Made by a program: the position numbers and the translations under genes. The notes under the pieces are model-generated. The model did not search any database and was not told the DNA's origin. It saw only the letters and a list, made by a program, of their open reading frames with translations. Positions 1 through 5,805 of a stretch of DNA of 7,433 bases are shown in pieces. The stretch spans positions 1 through 7,433 of the forward strand of contig CAIYNH010000998.1 of NCBI GenBank assembly GCA_903927495.1, given 5' to 3'. Origin of the DNA: an uncultured beta proteobacterium (lineage in GTDB: Bacteria; Pseudomonadota; Gammaproteobacteria; Burkholderiales; Burkholderiaceae_C). Position 1 is the first letter of the stretch, and every line of letters begins with the position of its first letter.

Positions 1-56
1 ATTTCGAGCTTGCAGAGTGTGTACCAAGTGAGTCTGGTATTTAAACCTTAATGCCT

Positions 57-63
57 AAGGAGG
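57..63 (+). promoter_or_regulatory. Shine-Dalgarno site that fixes the cytochrome start at GTG 69
   Basis: AAGGAGG at 57-63 is a near-perfect anti-16S match, followed after 5 bases by an in-frame GTG at 69. The upstream in-frame ATG at 51 lies before this site and has no comparable purine tract of its own, so ribosomes most likely initiate at GTG 69. The longest reading frame from ATG 51 would add six residues that contain the ribosome binding site itself. Confidence 0.85.
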
Positions 64-68
64 CCATA

Positions 69-3000
69 GTGAGATATTTTGAGCTATCAAGTAAGAGTCG
101 CCCTTCCCCCCATTGGATCAAGTTTGCCGCGGCTAGCTTGATGGCCATCGCTATCGCCGGTTGCGGCGGTGGTGGCAGCACCGGGGCTAATACGCCAGTC
201 GGCGTTGGTGCCAATACGGTGCCTGCATCGGCTACTGCCGCAGCAGCCTGGAAGACCTTGGTTCCACAGGTCAAGATTACCGGTGTCAGCATTCCTGCCA
301 CAGGAGCCGGCACGCCAGTGGTCAACTTCACCGTCACCGACTCCGCTGGTAAAGCTGTGACCGGTCTGACTGGTTATTCGCAGGCGTCAACCGCCATCGT
401 CAAAAAATTGACCAATGTCGCTTTCACTTTGGCCAAATTTGTACCAGCCGCCGCTGGTGAACCCAGCACCTGGGTCAGCATGCTGGTGGTTCGACCACCA
501 ACAAAGGCTGAGCAAACCGCCACGCCCGGTACATCCTCCTGTAACGCGGCCACTGGTGCCACATGGTGCGGCACCTACCCAACTTCCGATTCCGAGGGCG
601 CTTTGGTTGATAACGGTGGTGGCAGCTACACCTACACGTTTTACCGCGATGTCAAACAAACGGCCACAATTGTTACCAGTCTGATTGATTCCACTGATAA
701 CTTGTCAAAGAAGGCCGATTTGGGCAATGTCAGCTTTGATCCAGCTGGTACGTACCGCGTTGGCATCCAGATTGGTGGTGCCGCTCCTGGCACGGGTTCC
801 AATTTGGTTGACCCAGTTACGCTGGCGCCTGTACCAACAGCAGCTGCCCCGGCTTCGGTCAGCATGGTCAATACCGGCAATGCCTGGTTTGATTTCCGTG
901 CCGACGGCGTTGCGCTTACTGCCTCCCCCCGTGAAGTGGTCAAAATTGAAACCTGCGCGGCTTGCCACGACGGCAAAGTCTTGGCCCACGGCAGTCGCAA
1001 AGACCCCAATTACTGCGTTACTTGCCACACCGATCAGATCAAGTACTCCTTTAATGGTGGCGACTCAGCTGTCGCAGCTGATGGCATTACCTTCGTCGCC
1101 CCGGCCACTACGCTTACAACGGCCCAAAAACGCGCGGCATATGCGATTGTTGACGGACGTGCCGTAGGTAACTATCCCAACATGATCCACAAGGTTCACA
1201 TGGGCAAAGAGTTGGTCAAACAAGGCTACAACTTCAACAACAACAATGGTGCCATGCTGTTCAACACCGTTGGTCTGCCTCAAGATCCGGCCAATTGCTC
1301 AACTTGCCACATCGGCGCTGCCAACGGTGTCAAGACTGCCCCGGCGCAAGGTGCCAACTGGAACAGTGCCCCGAGCGCCCTGGCTTGCGGCTCTTGCCAT
1401 GACGGCATTAACTTTACGACCGGTGCAGGCATTACTTTGGCCGATCGGGACAAAGATGTCGCAGCCAAAGTGGCAGTTGGAACGACTAAATCCGGTCACC
1501 TTGGTGGTCCTCTGGCAGACAACTCCCGCTGTGCCGAGTGCCACAAAGCCGGTGGATTAAGTGACATCGCCGTAGCGCACCGCACCAACTATGCAACGCC
1601 AAACAACCCAGTTGCAACAGCTGGTCTGGCAAGCTTTGCGTATGACATCAAGAGTGTCACGGTAGATGCCACCACGGGTCAGCCCACCATTGTGTTCCAG
1701 ATCAAGAAAGACGGCGTTGCTGTGACCTCACTGCCTGTCGCTCCCCTGGTGACGCACGCTACCAGTGGCCAGCAAGTGGTTGATCCTGCCTACGAGCCAA
1801 TCCCCGGCTTTACCAGTGGCCCGAGCATCTATTTTGCTTATGCAGTACCACAAGACGGCATCACGGCACCAGCCGACTTCAACGTGCAAAAGAGTGTGTC
1901 GCTGACCAATCTGCTGATCGCCAGTGGCTCGCCAAAGGCGGGTTCCGTTACCGGACCTGATGCCAATGGTTACTTCACGGCAGTCGTGACGGGTGACACC
2001 CTAGGCCAAGTCGCTGGAACAGGCTGTGTAGCACCGGTGGCCCCTGCCACGGCAACTTGCGTCGTCACTGCTGTGACAGCAACTCCGCTGGTGATTCCTG
2101 CTGCTGCCAAGATGGTGACAGGCGCGATCATCGGCTCCTTCACGCAAAAGACTGGCCCAGGCATCACAAGCTATGTGAATGCGAATGTGTCGGTTAACAA
2201 TGCGAAGGTAACCGCATCATTACCTGGTGTCACGCCTGTTGTGGTTGGTGTTAACGCTGGTACCGTGTCGGCTTCAGGTGGTCAGGCTCGCCCAGCCATG
2301 CTGAAGAAGTTGGTGGCTACTGGTTATACCGCTCGTCGGGTGATTGTTGACACTGCGAAGTGCGCAACTTGCCATGACCAGTTGGGCACATCGCCAAGCT
2401 TTCACAGTGGTGCCCGCAATGACGCTACGGCTTGCGCCATCTGCCACAACAACACACAGACAAGCGGCGGTTGGTCGTCCAATTCCAACACCTTTATCCA
2501 CGGCATCCACGGCGCCAGCAAGCGCACCGTCGGCTACACTTGGCAAGTTTCCTTGGGCTATTCGACGCTGGGCTATCCAGGCGTGTTGAAGGATTGCAAC
2601 CAATGCCATGCGCCTAACACCGTGAACCTTGGTGCAACGGGCACGGCAATTGCGCCCAACATGCTGTGGCCAACAGTTGCTACAGGCACCACAGCGGTAC
2701 CTCCAGCGGTTGCAGCTAGCAATAGCATCTCGCCGTACATTGCGCAAACTGCAGGCACCAAATACGGCTTGGGCTTCAGCTATACGACACCGGGCCAGGC
2801 CTACAGTACCTACACCTTGGTGGACGGAGTAACTGTGGTGCCAGCAGGTACCGCTGGTGCTACTGGTTACACTCGCCCGGCTGAAGGCACTACCCTGGTG
2901 AGTTCGCCGCTTTCATCGGCATGCTTCTCCTGCCATGACACCAGTGCTGCCAAAGCGCACATGACGACCAACGGCGGCGCGATCTACGAAGCTCGCAGCA

Positions 3001-3080
3001 CAGCGTTTTCCAAGTCCGAGGCTTGCCTGACTTGCCATGGTGCTGGTAAGGTGGTTGACGCAGCCGCTGTTCACCAGTGA
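69..3080 (+). CDS. OmcA/MtrC family decaheme c-type cytochrome, outer-membrane lipoprotein
   Basis: Numbering is from GTG 69 (1003 residues). The N-terminus has a basic stretch, a hydrophobic segment and lipobox IAGC with lipidated Cys32, followed by a Gly-rich tether, so an outer-membrane lipoprotein is expected. Ten CXXCH heme sites start at residues 296, 316, 410, 440 and 488, then 765, 789, 843, 952 and 986. This gives the family order: beta domain I (about 45-290), pentaheme II (296-505), beta domain III (about 515-755), pentaheme IV (765-1003). The heme domains hold exactly ten other histidines (307, 374, 377, 477, 504; 779, 811, 814, 964, 1002), consistent with bis-His ligation. Cysteine pairs 158/167 (CX8C) and 653/664 (CX10C) lie in the beta domains. 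In this family the protein passes electrons from a periplasmic cytochrome/porin conduit to external metal oxides, flavins or electrodes. No conduit genes are in the window. The family call is very secure; the particular paralogue and electron acceptor cannot be told. Confidence 0.96.
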   Translation: MRYFELSSKSRPSPHWIKFAAASLMAIAIAGCGGGGSTGANTPVGVGANTVPASATAAAAWKTLVPQVKITGVSIPATGAGTPVVNFTVTDSAGKAVTGLTGYSQASTAIVKKLTNVAFTLAKFVPAAAGEPSTWVSMLVVRPPTKAEQTATPGTSSCNAATGATWCGTYPTSDSEGALVDNGGGSYTYTFYRDVKQTATIVTSLIDSTDNLSKKADLGNVSFDPAGTYRVGIQIGGAAPGTGSNLVDPVTLAPVPTAAAPASVSMVNTGNAWFDFRADGVALTASPREVVKIETCAACHDGKVLAHGSRKDPNYCVTCHTDQIKYSFNGGDSAVAADGITFVAPATTLTTAQKRAAYAIVDGRAVGNYPNMIHKVHMGKELVKQGYNFNNNNGAMLFNTVGLPQDPANCSTCHIGAANGVKTAPAQGANWNSAPSALACGSCHDGINFTTGAGITLADRDKDVAAKVAVGTTKSGHLGGPLADNSRCAECHKAGGLSDIAVAHRTNYATPNNPVATAGLASFAYDIKSVTVDATTGQPTIVFQIKKDGVAVTSLPVAPLVTHATSGQQVVDPAYEPIPGFTSGPSIYFAYAVPQDGITAPADFNVQKSVSLTNLLIASGSPKAGSVTGPDANGYFTAVVTGDTLGQVAGTGCVAPVAPATATCVVTAVTATPLVIPAAAKMVTGAIIGSFTQKTGPGITSYVNANVSVNNAKVTASLPGVTPVVVGVNAGTVSASGGQARPAMLKKLVATGYTARRVIVDTAKCATCHDQLGTSPSFHSGARNDATACAICHNNTQTSGGWSSNSNTFIHGIHGASKRTVGYTWQVSLGYSTLGYPGVLKDCNQCHAPNTVNLGATGTAIAPNMLWPTVATGTTAVPPAVAASNSISPYIAQTAGTKYGLGFSYTTPGQAYSTYTLVDGVTVVPAGTAGATGYTRPAEGTTLVSSPLSSACFSCHDTSAAKAHMTTNGGAIYEARSTAFSKSEACLTCHGAGKVVDAAAVHQ

Positions 3081-3146
3081 TTGATAAGCACTAAATCTGG
3101 TGTTGCCGGGGTACTTTAACCAAGACCCTGCACACCCAAGCTAATC

Positions 3147-3184
3147 AACAACCCGGATACGGCAACGTATCCGGGTTGTTTTTT
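3147..3184 (+). terminator. Strong Rho-independent terminator after the decaheme cytochrome
   Basis: A perfect 14-bp inverted repeat (3147-3160 pairing with 3167-3180) closes a 6-base loop GGCAAC and runs into six T residues at 3179-3184. The stem has a GC-rich core, ACCCGG/CCGGGT. It lies 67 bases after the cytochrome stop codon and 49 bases before the next start. It should end the cytochrome transcript, so the downstream gene needs either its own promoter or readthrough. Confidence 0.95.
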
Positions 3185-3232
3185 GCCAGAAAAAAATCCG
3201 GCAGTCCATTTCAACCAGTCAGAAAAATTCAC

Positions 3233-3652
3233 ATGAAAACACCTTACATCTACACCGCTTTGTTAACCGCCGCCATGCTGCTCATGGCCCCGGCGACGTT
3301 TGCCGCTGAGTCCAAAGCCGCTGCCCCTCAAGAAGCTGCCAGTCAGGGCAAAGCCAGCGCCAAAGTGGCACCTACACCCAAAGCCACACCTGCACCCAAG
3401 ACTACCGTCAAGGCCAAGTTGATTGACATCAACAGCGCCTCAGCCAAAGAGCTGGCTACGCTGCCAGGTGTTTCGGCAGAAGATGCCGCCAAAATTGTTG
3501 CTGGCCGACCATACGGCAGCAAAACCTGGTTGATTACCAACGGCATCTTGCCCGAGGCTAAATACCCAGGTCTGAAAGATTTGGTTATCGCTAAACAGCC
3601 TTTCAAGGATGGCGCAAAGAATGTCGAAGCGCTGAAGAAAGCCAAACCATAG
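3233..3652 (+). CDS. Secreted helix-hairpin-helix (ComEA-like) protein
   Basis: This 139-residue protein has a clear Sec signal peptide (MKTPYIYTALL..., hydrophobic to about residue 23, likely cleavage near TFA-A or FAA-E at 24-25). A low-complexity Ala/Lys/Pro/Gln linker follows (about 27-61), then one helix-hairpin-helix domain (about 62-125) with DINSASAKEL, the hairpin LPGVSAEDAAKIVAGRPYG and a C-terminal KDLVIAKQ helix. The fold is that of periplasmic ComEA-type DNA-binding domains, which bind DNA backbone non-specifically. Many short bacterial proteins of this kind are annotated as competence proteins without a tested role. An in-frame start at 3176 was rejected because it lies inside the terminator hairpin and would put a charged extension before the signal peptide. 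No strong Shine-Dalgarno site is visible before 3233. The gene stands alone between a terminator and a long gap. The domain call is firm; a role in DNA uptake is not shown. Confidence 0.85.
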   Translation: MKTPYIYTALLTAAMLLMAPATFAAESKAAAPQEAASQGKASAKVAPTPKATPAPKTTVKAKLIDINSASAKELATLPGVSAEDAAKIVAGRPYGSKTWLITNGILPEAKYPGLKDLVIAKQPFKDGAKNVEALKKAKP

Positions 3653-3775
3653 CGCCACATAAAGGGCCGGGGTTGACTCAAGCTTGGTAACAATATTGAT
3701 AGCGGTCTGTGCTTGTACAGTAAGCGCTACAGGCCTATTTGATATATATCTTCCCGAAAGTCAATCTGCTTTGCT

Positions 3776-3791
3776 GATGTGCAGATGTGCA
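3776..3791 (+). repeat. Tandem octamer GATGTGCA x2
   Basis: GATGTGCA occurs twice head to tail (3776-3783 and 3784-3791) just upstream of the inverted-repeat cluster. It may be a small slippage duplication or a pair of protein-binding half sites; nothing distinguishes these. Confidence 0.5.
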
Positions 3792-3798
3792 GGCACCC

Positions 3799-3898
3799 AT
3801 GCTGGTTGACGACCCACTCGCGATGCCGGATAAATTCTCGGGACCTTCCGGTTTCGGGTGTCCGGTCTGCAGACCAGCATAGCGGCAGGCTTGCCGCT
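3799..3898 (+). other. Cluster of inverted repeats, possible structured RNA or operator region
   Basis: Four elements are visible. ATGCTGGT (3799-3806) is complementary to ACCAGCAT (3873-3880) and could close a long stem. CCGGA (3826-3830) can pair with TCCGG at 3847-3851 or at 3861-3865. GGTCTGCAGACC (3864-3875) is a perfect 12-base palindrome. AGCGGCA (3881-3887) pairs perfectly with TGCCGCT (3892-3898) around a 4-base loop. Some of these pairings exclude each other. I do not recognise any known riboswitch or small RNA consensus, and the pairing is from inspection by eye, not folding. Confidence 0.4.
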
Positions 3899-4083
3899 TG
3901 CGCCCGTTGTGCTGCAAACAGCGCTTTGAACCAATTGTTTGAAATACCTTCAACCGCGTCAGAGTGCCCGGTGCCAGCGAAGCCCGGCGCAGAAGTGCTT
4001 ATCCCTTTGCTGAACTTCTTTATCGCACGTCGCCGGCCCTATAAGAGTATTAGAAAGTTCCAGTAACATAAGAGCCTATTGCA

Positions 4084-4105
4084 CTACCAGCTACTATATT
4101 GGTAG
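4084..4105 (+). repeat. Inverted repeat CTACCA / TGGTAG upstream of the GWNLV-repeat gene
   Basis: CTACCA (4084-4089) and TGGTAG (4100-4105) are perfect 6-base inverted arms around a 10-base AT-rich spacer. The centre is about 82 bases upstream of the start at 4177. The arrangement would suit a dimeric regulator site or an RNA hairpin in the leader. Arms of this length also arise by chance. Confidence 0.35.
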
Positions 4106-4166
4106 CAAGGTAGAATTCTTTTCAAGTTCTATCTGACCCAGCTGCTGTCAAATTGGAATTATTCAC

Positions 4167-4171
4167 TGGAG
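4167..4171 (+). promoter_or_regulatory. Ribosome binding site deciding the start at 4177
   Basis: TGGAG at 4167-4171 sits 5 bases before ATG 4177. The in-frame upstream start at 4153 has no purine-rich site, and using it would add eight residues ahead of a normal basic-then-hydrophobic signal peptide. The start at 4177 is therefore preferred. Confidence 0.75.
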
Positions 4172-4176
4172 TTGCC

Positions 4177-5502
4177 ATGCGTTCACCGATTCGCCACGCC
4201 ATTCAATTGGTTTTGCTATTTCCAGCGCTGGCTTGCGCGTTCACGCCGATTAACCTGAGCCTGGGCTGGAATTTGGTGGGCAACAGCGACGCTACCGCTA
4301 TCGATGTGGCAACGCGCCTGAACAGCCCACTGATTTCCTCGGCTTGGAAGTGGAATAAGCTGAGCAGCAAGTGGGCTTTTTACTCGCCCACGATGACATC
4401 GGCCGAGCTGGCAAGCTACGCCCGGAGCAAGGACTACGAGGTGTTGGCCAGCATTGAGACCAAAGAGGGCTTCTGGGTGAATGCCAACGCGGCGGTTGTC
4501 GTGTCCGACACCGCGCCAAACAGCATGCCAGCCTTGCTCGGTGTTGGCGATCTGGCCCTGGGCTGGAATCTGGTGGCTAGCGCTGACAACAAGACTCCGT
4601 CTCAACTCAATACAGTCCTCAACAGCGACCTGGGCCGCGCCAGCAAGGCCATCAACTCGGTCTGGGCCTGGGACGCGGCAAGCTCGAAATGGAGGCTCTA
4701 CGTGCCATCGCTGCAGGCGCAGGGTGGCACGGTGCTGGCAGACTATATCGTGACCAAAGGCTACCTGCCTTTTGCCGCAAGCCTCGCGGCCACCGACGGT
4801 TACTGGATGAACATCACAGCTGCAACGCCGCCGCCATCGGGCAGCTACCTGTACCTGGCGGACGATTCCATCAACTACGACGATGGATTATTACCACCCG
4901 TCGCTTACACGCTGGCCCAATTCCAGAGCGCCCCTGGCTTAACAGCCAAGTGGCCGATGTACAACACCGCCGCCATCACGTTCAAGCTTGCAGACGCTGG
5001 CAGTTTCAGCGTTGCAGCAGGGCAGACACTCAACGCCGCGGTGTCGATCAGTGACACCGCAAGCAACGGGGCCAACCTGATGATCAAACTGTATCTGGGT
5101 GGGGTCAGCGTCGCCCAGAGCAGCGCTGGTGTCAGCCTGTCGATGCCGGACTGGACCAACACGACCATGTACGCCATGGTCGATGGTTCAGAAGTGATCT
5201 GCAAATTATCAAGTACCAACTGCAGCCCGGGCAACACCAACATGCAGATGACACTTGATACCACGGGCAGTGTTGACAGCAGTTTCACCATTGGCAGCAT
5301 GATTAACAGTGCTTTCAACAGCCTGAGCGCCGGCACCAAACTCACAGGCACTTACAAAATCACCGTTGCACTCGACACGCTGGCACTGCGCCACGCTGAC
5401 GGCAGCGTATTCACTAACTACACGGTGGATGTTCCCGCCTCATTTTCCGGCGCGACTAAATCTGTAACAGGCCTCGGCCTTGAAGGCTACATCACTTTTT
5501 AG
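4177..5502 (+). CDS. Secreted protein with two GWNLV-type repeats and a C-terminal module shared with the downstream lipoprotein
   Basis: The 441-residue product starts with a signal peptide (MRSPIRHAIQLVLLFPALACA, likely signal peptidase I cleavage after ACA at 21; the ALAC sequence is a poor lipobox). Two tandem repeats follow: residues 27-106 and 126-216. Each runs L.LGWNLV (30-34; 129-133), a W.W pair (W57/W59; W163/W165), SSKW...Y.P (63-71; 169-177), then a GFWVN or GYWMN end (98-102; 208-212). After a short Pro/Ser linker comes a beta-rich domain (223-441) with alternating hydrophobics and many Ser/Thr/Asn. Residues 224-340 align with the end of the protein starting at 5806, including a W-P-M motif and DGSEV. 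Only two further cysteines are seen (347 and 353, close together in CKLSSTNC). I do not know a tested function for these repeats. An extracellular or periplasmic structural, binding or adhesin-like role is inference from export and architecture only. No clear terminator follows. Confidence 0.85.
   Translation: MRSPIRHAIQLVLLFPALACAFTPINLSLGWNLVGNSDATAIDVATRLNSPLISSAWKWNKLSSKWAFYSPTMTSAELASYARSKDYEVLASIETKEGFWVNANAAVVVSDTAPNSMPALLGVGDLALGWNLVASADNKTPSQLNTVLNSDLGRASKAINSVWAWDAASSKWRLYVPSLQAQGGTVLADYIVTKGYLPFAASLAATDGYWMNITAATPPPSGSYLYLADDSINYDDGLLPPVAYTLAQFQSAPGLTAKWPMYNTAAITFKLADAGSFSVAAGQTLNAAVSISDTASNGANLMIKLYLGGVSVAQSSAGVSLSMPDWTNTTMYAMVDGSEVICKLSSTNCSPGNTNMQMTLDTTGSVDSSFTIGSMINSAFNSLSAGTKLTGTYKITVALDTLALRHADGSVFTNYTVDVPASFSGATKSVTGLGLEGYITF
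4255..4494 (+). repeat. GWNLV protein repeat, copy 1 (coding)
   Basis: It encodes residues 27-106 of the secreted protein. Landmarks are LSLGWNLVG, AWKWNKLSSKWAFYSP, a Tyr-rich segment, and EGFWVNANAA. It matches copy 2 in order and spacing of all aromatic landmarks, with copy 2 about ten residues longer. Confidence 0.85.
4552..4824 (+). repeat. GWNLV protein repeat, copy 2 (coding)
   Basis: It encodes residues 126-216. Landmarks are LALGWNLVA, VWAWDAASSKWRLYVP, TKGYLPF and DGYWMNITAA. The DNA has diverged between copies while the protein pattern is kept, so this is an old duplication under protein-level selection rather than a recent one. Confidence 0.85.
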
Positions 5503-5805
5503 ACGAGATAATCTGGCGGGCGCGGGTAGATGGCGAGTTGAGTTGCGAGGCAGTTTGGTTGTTAATGATGGTGCATAGCTGGCTATGGGTGACGACGGAA
5601 GAGCCAAAATGACCGCAAATCCACCGCCATCCGGCACCCCGGAACCACGTCGCGCTTTATGACTATCCAGAAAAACTGGTGAAAACACCGGTCTGCCTGT
5701 CAATTGTTTGATCCGCAACAATATTTACCGAGGTTTGGTGAACTAAACTGACGCAACTGAGCCCAGCCAGGTTTCGGGCCCGATTAATTTTTTTGGGGGC
5801 ATTTA
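5503..5805. other. 303-base intergenic region with no clear gene
   Basis: I see no credible coding frame on either strand. A - strand frame covering 5440-5721 begins with TTG, runs into the 3' end of the neighbouring gene and has no recognisable product. A short hairpin is possible at 5676-5691 (CTGGTG, loop AAAA, CACCGG, with one G-T pair), but it has no T-run and is not a convincing terminator. The last 50 bases become AT-rich before the next start. No sigma-70 promoter with good spacing was found by eye. Confidence 0.55.
5795..5799 (+). promoter_or_regulatory. G-rich ribosome binding site for the lipoprotein gene
   Basis: A GGGGG run at 5795-5799, after a T-run, stands 6 bases before ATG 5806. 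It is not the canonical GGAGG, but it is the only purine tract at the right distance and supports this start, which also gives a perfect lipoprotein signal. Confidence 0.55.

Larger units (their letters stand above)
3653..4176. other. 524-base intergenic region without a convincing gene, rich in inverted repeats
   Basis: No open frame here has a credible start, ribosome site and protein-like composition together. A + strand frame from a GTG at 3779 to 4066 and a - strand frame at 3735-3953 are open, but their translations resemble no family I know. The segment does hold several inverted repeats between about 3776 and 3900 and another at 4084-4105, listed separately. It presumably carries the promoter of the gene at 4177, but I found no sigma-70 hexamer pair with proper spacing. 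No clear T-tailed hairpin follows the helix-hairpin-helix gene. It could be an untranslated leader or a decayed gene. Confidence 0.6.

Noticed and set aside
685..1167. Other-frame open frames inside the cytochrome gene (both strands)
   Set aside because: They are shadows of a GC-rich gene whose real frame carries ten CXXCH motifs; none has a start signal or domain.
3176..3232. Upstream in-frame start for the helix-hairpin-helix gene
   Set aside because: It begins inside the right arm of the terminator and would put a charged 19-residue extension before a normal signal peptide.
3673..3703. TTGACT as a -35 box after the helix-hairpin-helix gene
   Set aside because: The best -10-like sequence (AATATT at 3692) is only 13 bases away and the properly spaced hexamer (TTGATA) is poor, so I do not call a promoter.
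3779..4066. + strand open frame (95 codons) in the long gap
   Set aside because: It starts at a GTG without a ribosome site, and its composition is Arg/Cys/Ser-rich with no recognisable domain. It overlaps the inverted-repeat cluster. A decayed gene cannot be excluded.
5520..5700. Possible c-di-GMP (GEMM-type) riboswitch before the lipoprotein gene
   Set aside because: I compared the short GAAA-containing hairpin and the flanking CGCAAA word with the GEMM consensus. The conserved core words and the second stem are missing.
5440..5721. - strand open frame across the 3' end of the GWNLV-repeat gene and the gap
   Set aside because: The start is TTG without a clear ribosome site, it overlaps a real gene by about 60 bases, and no family is recognised.
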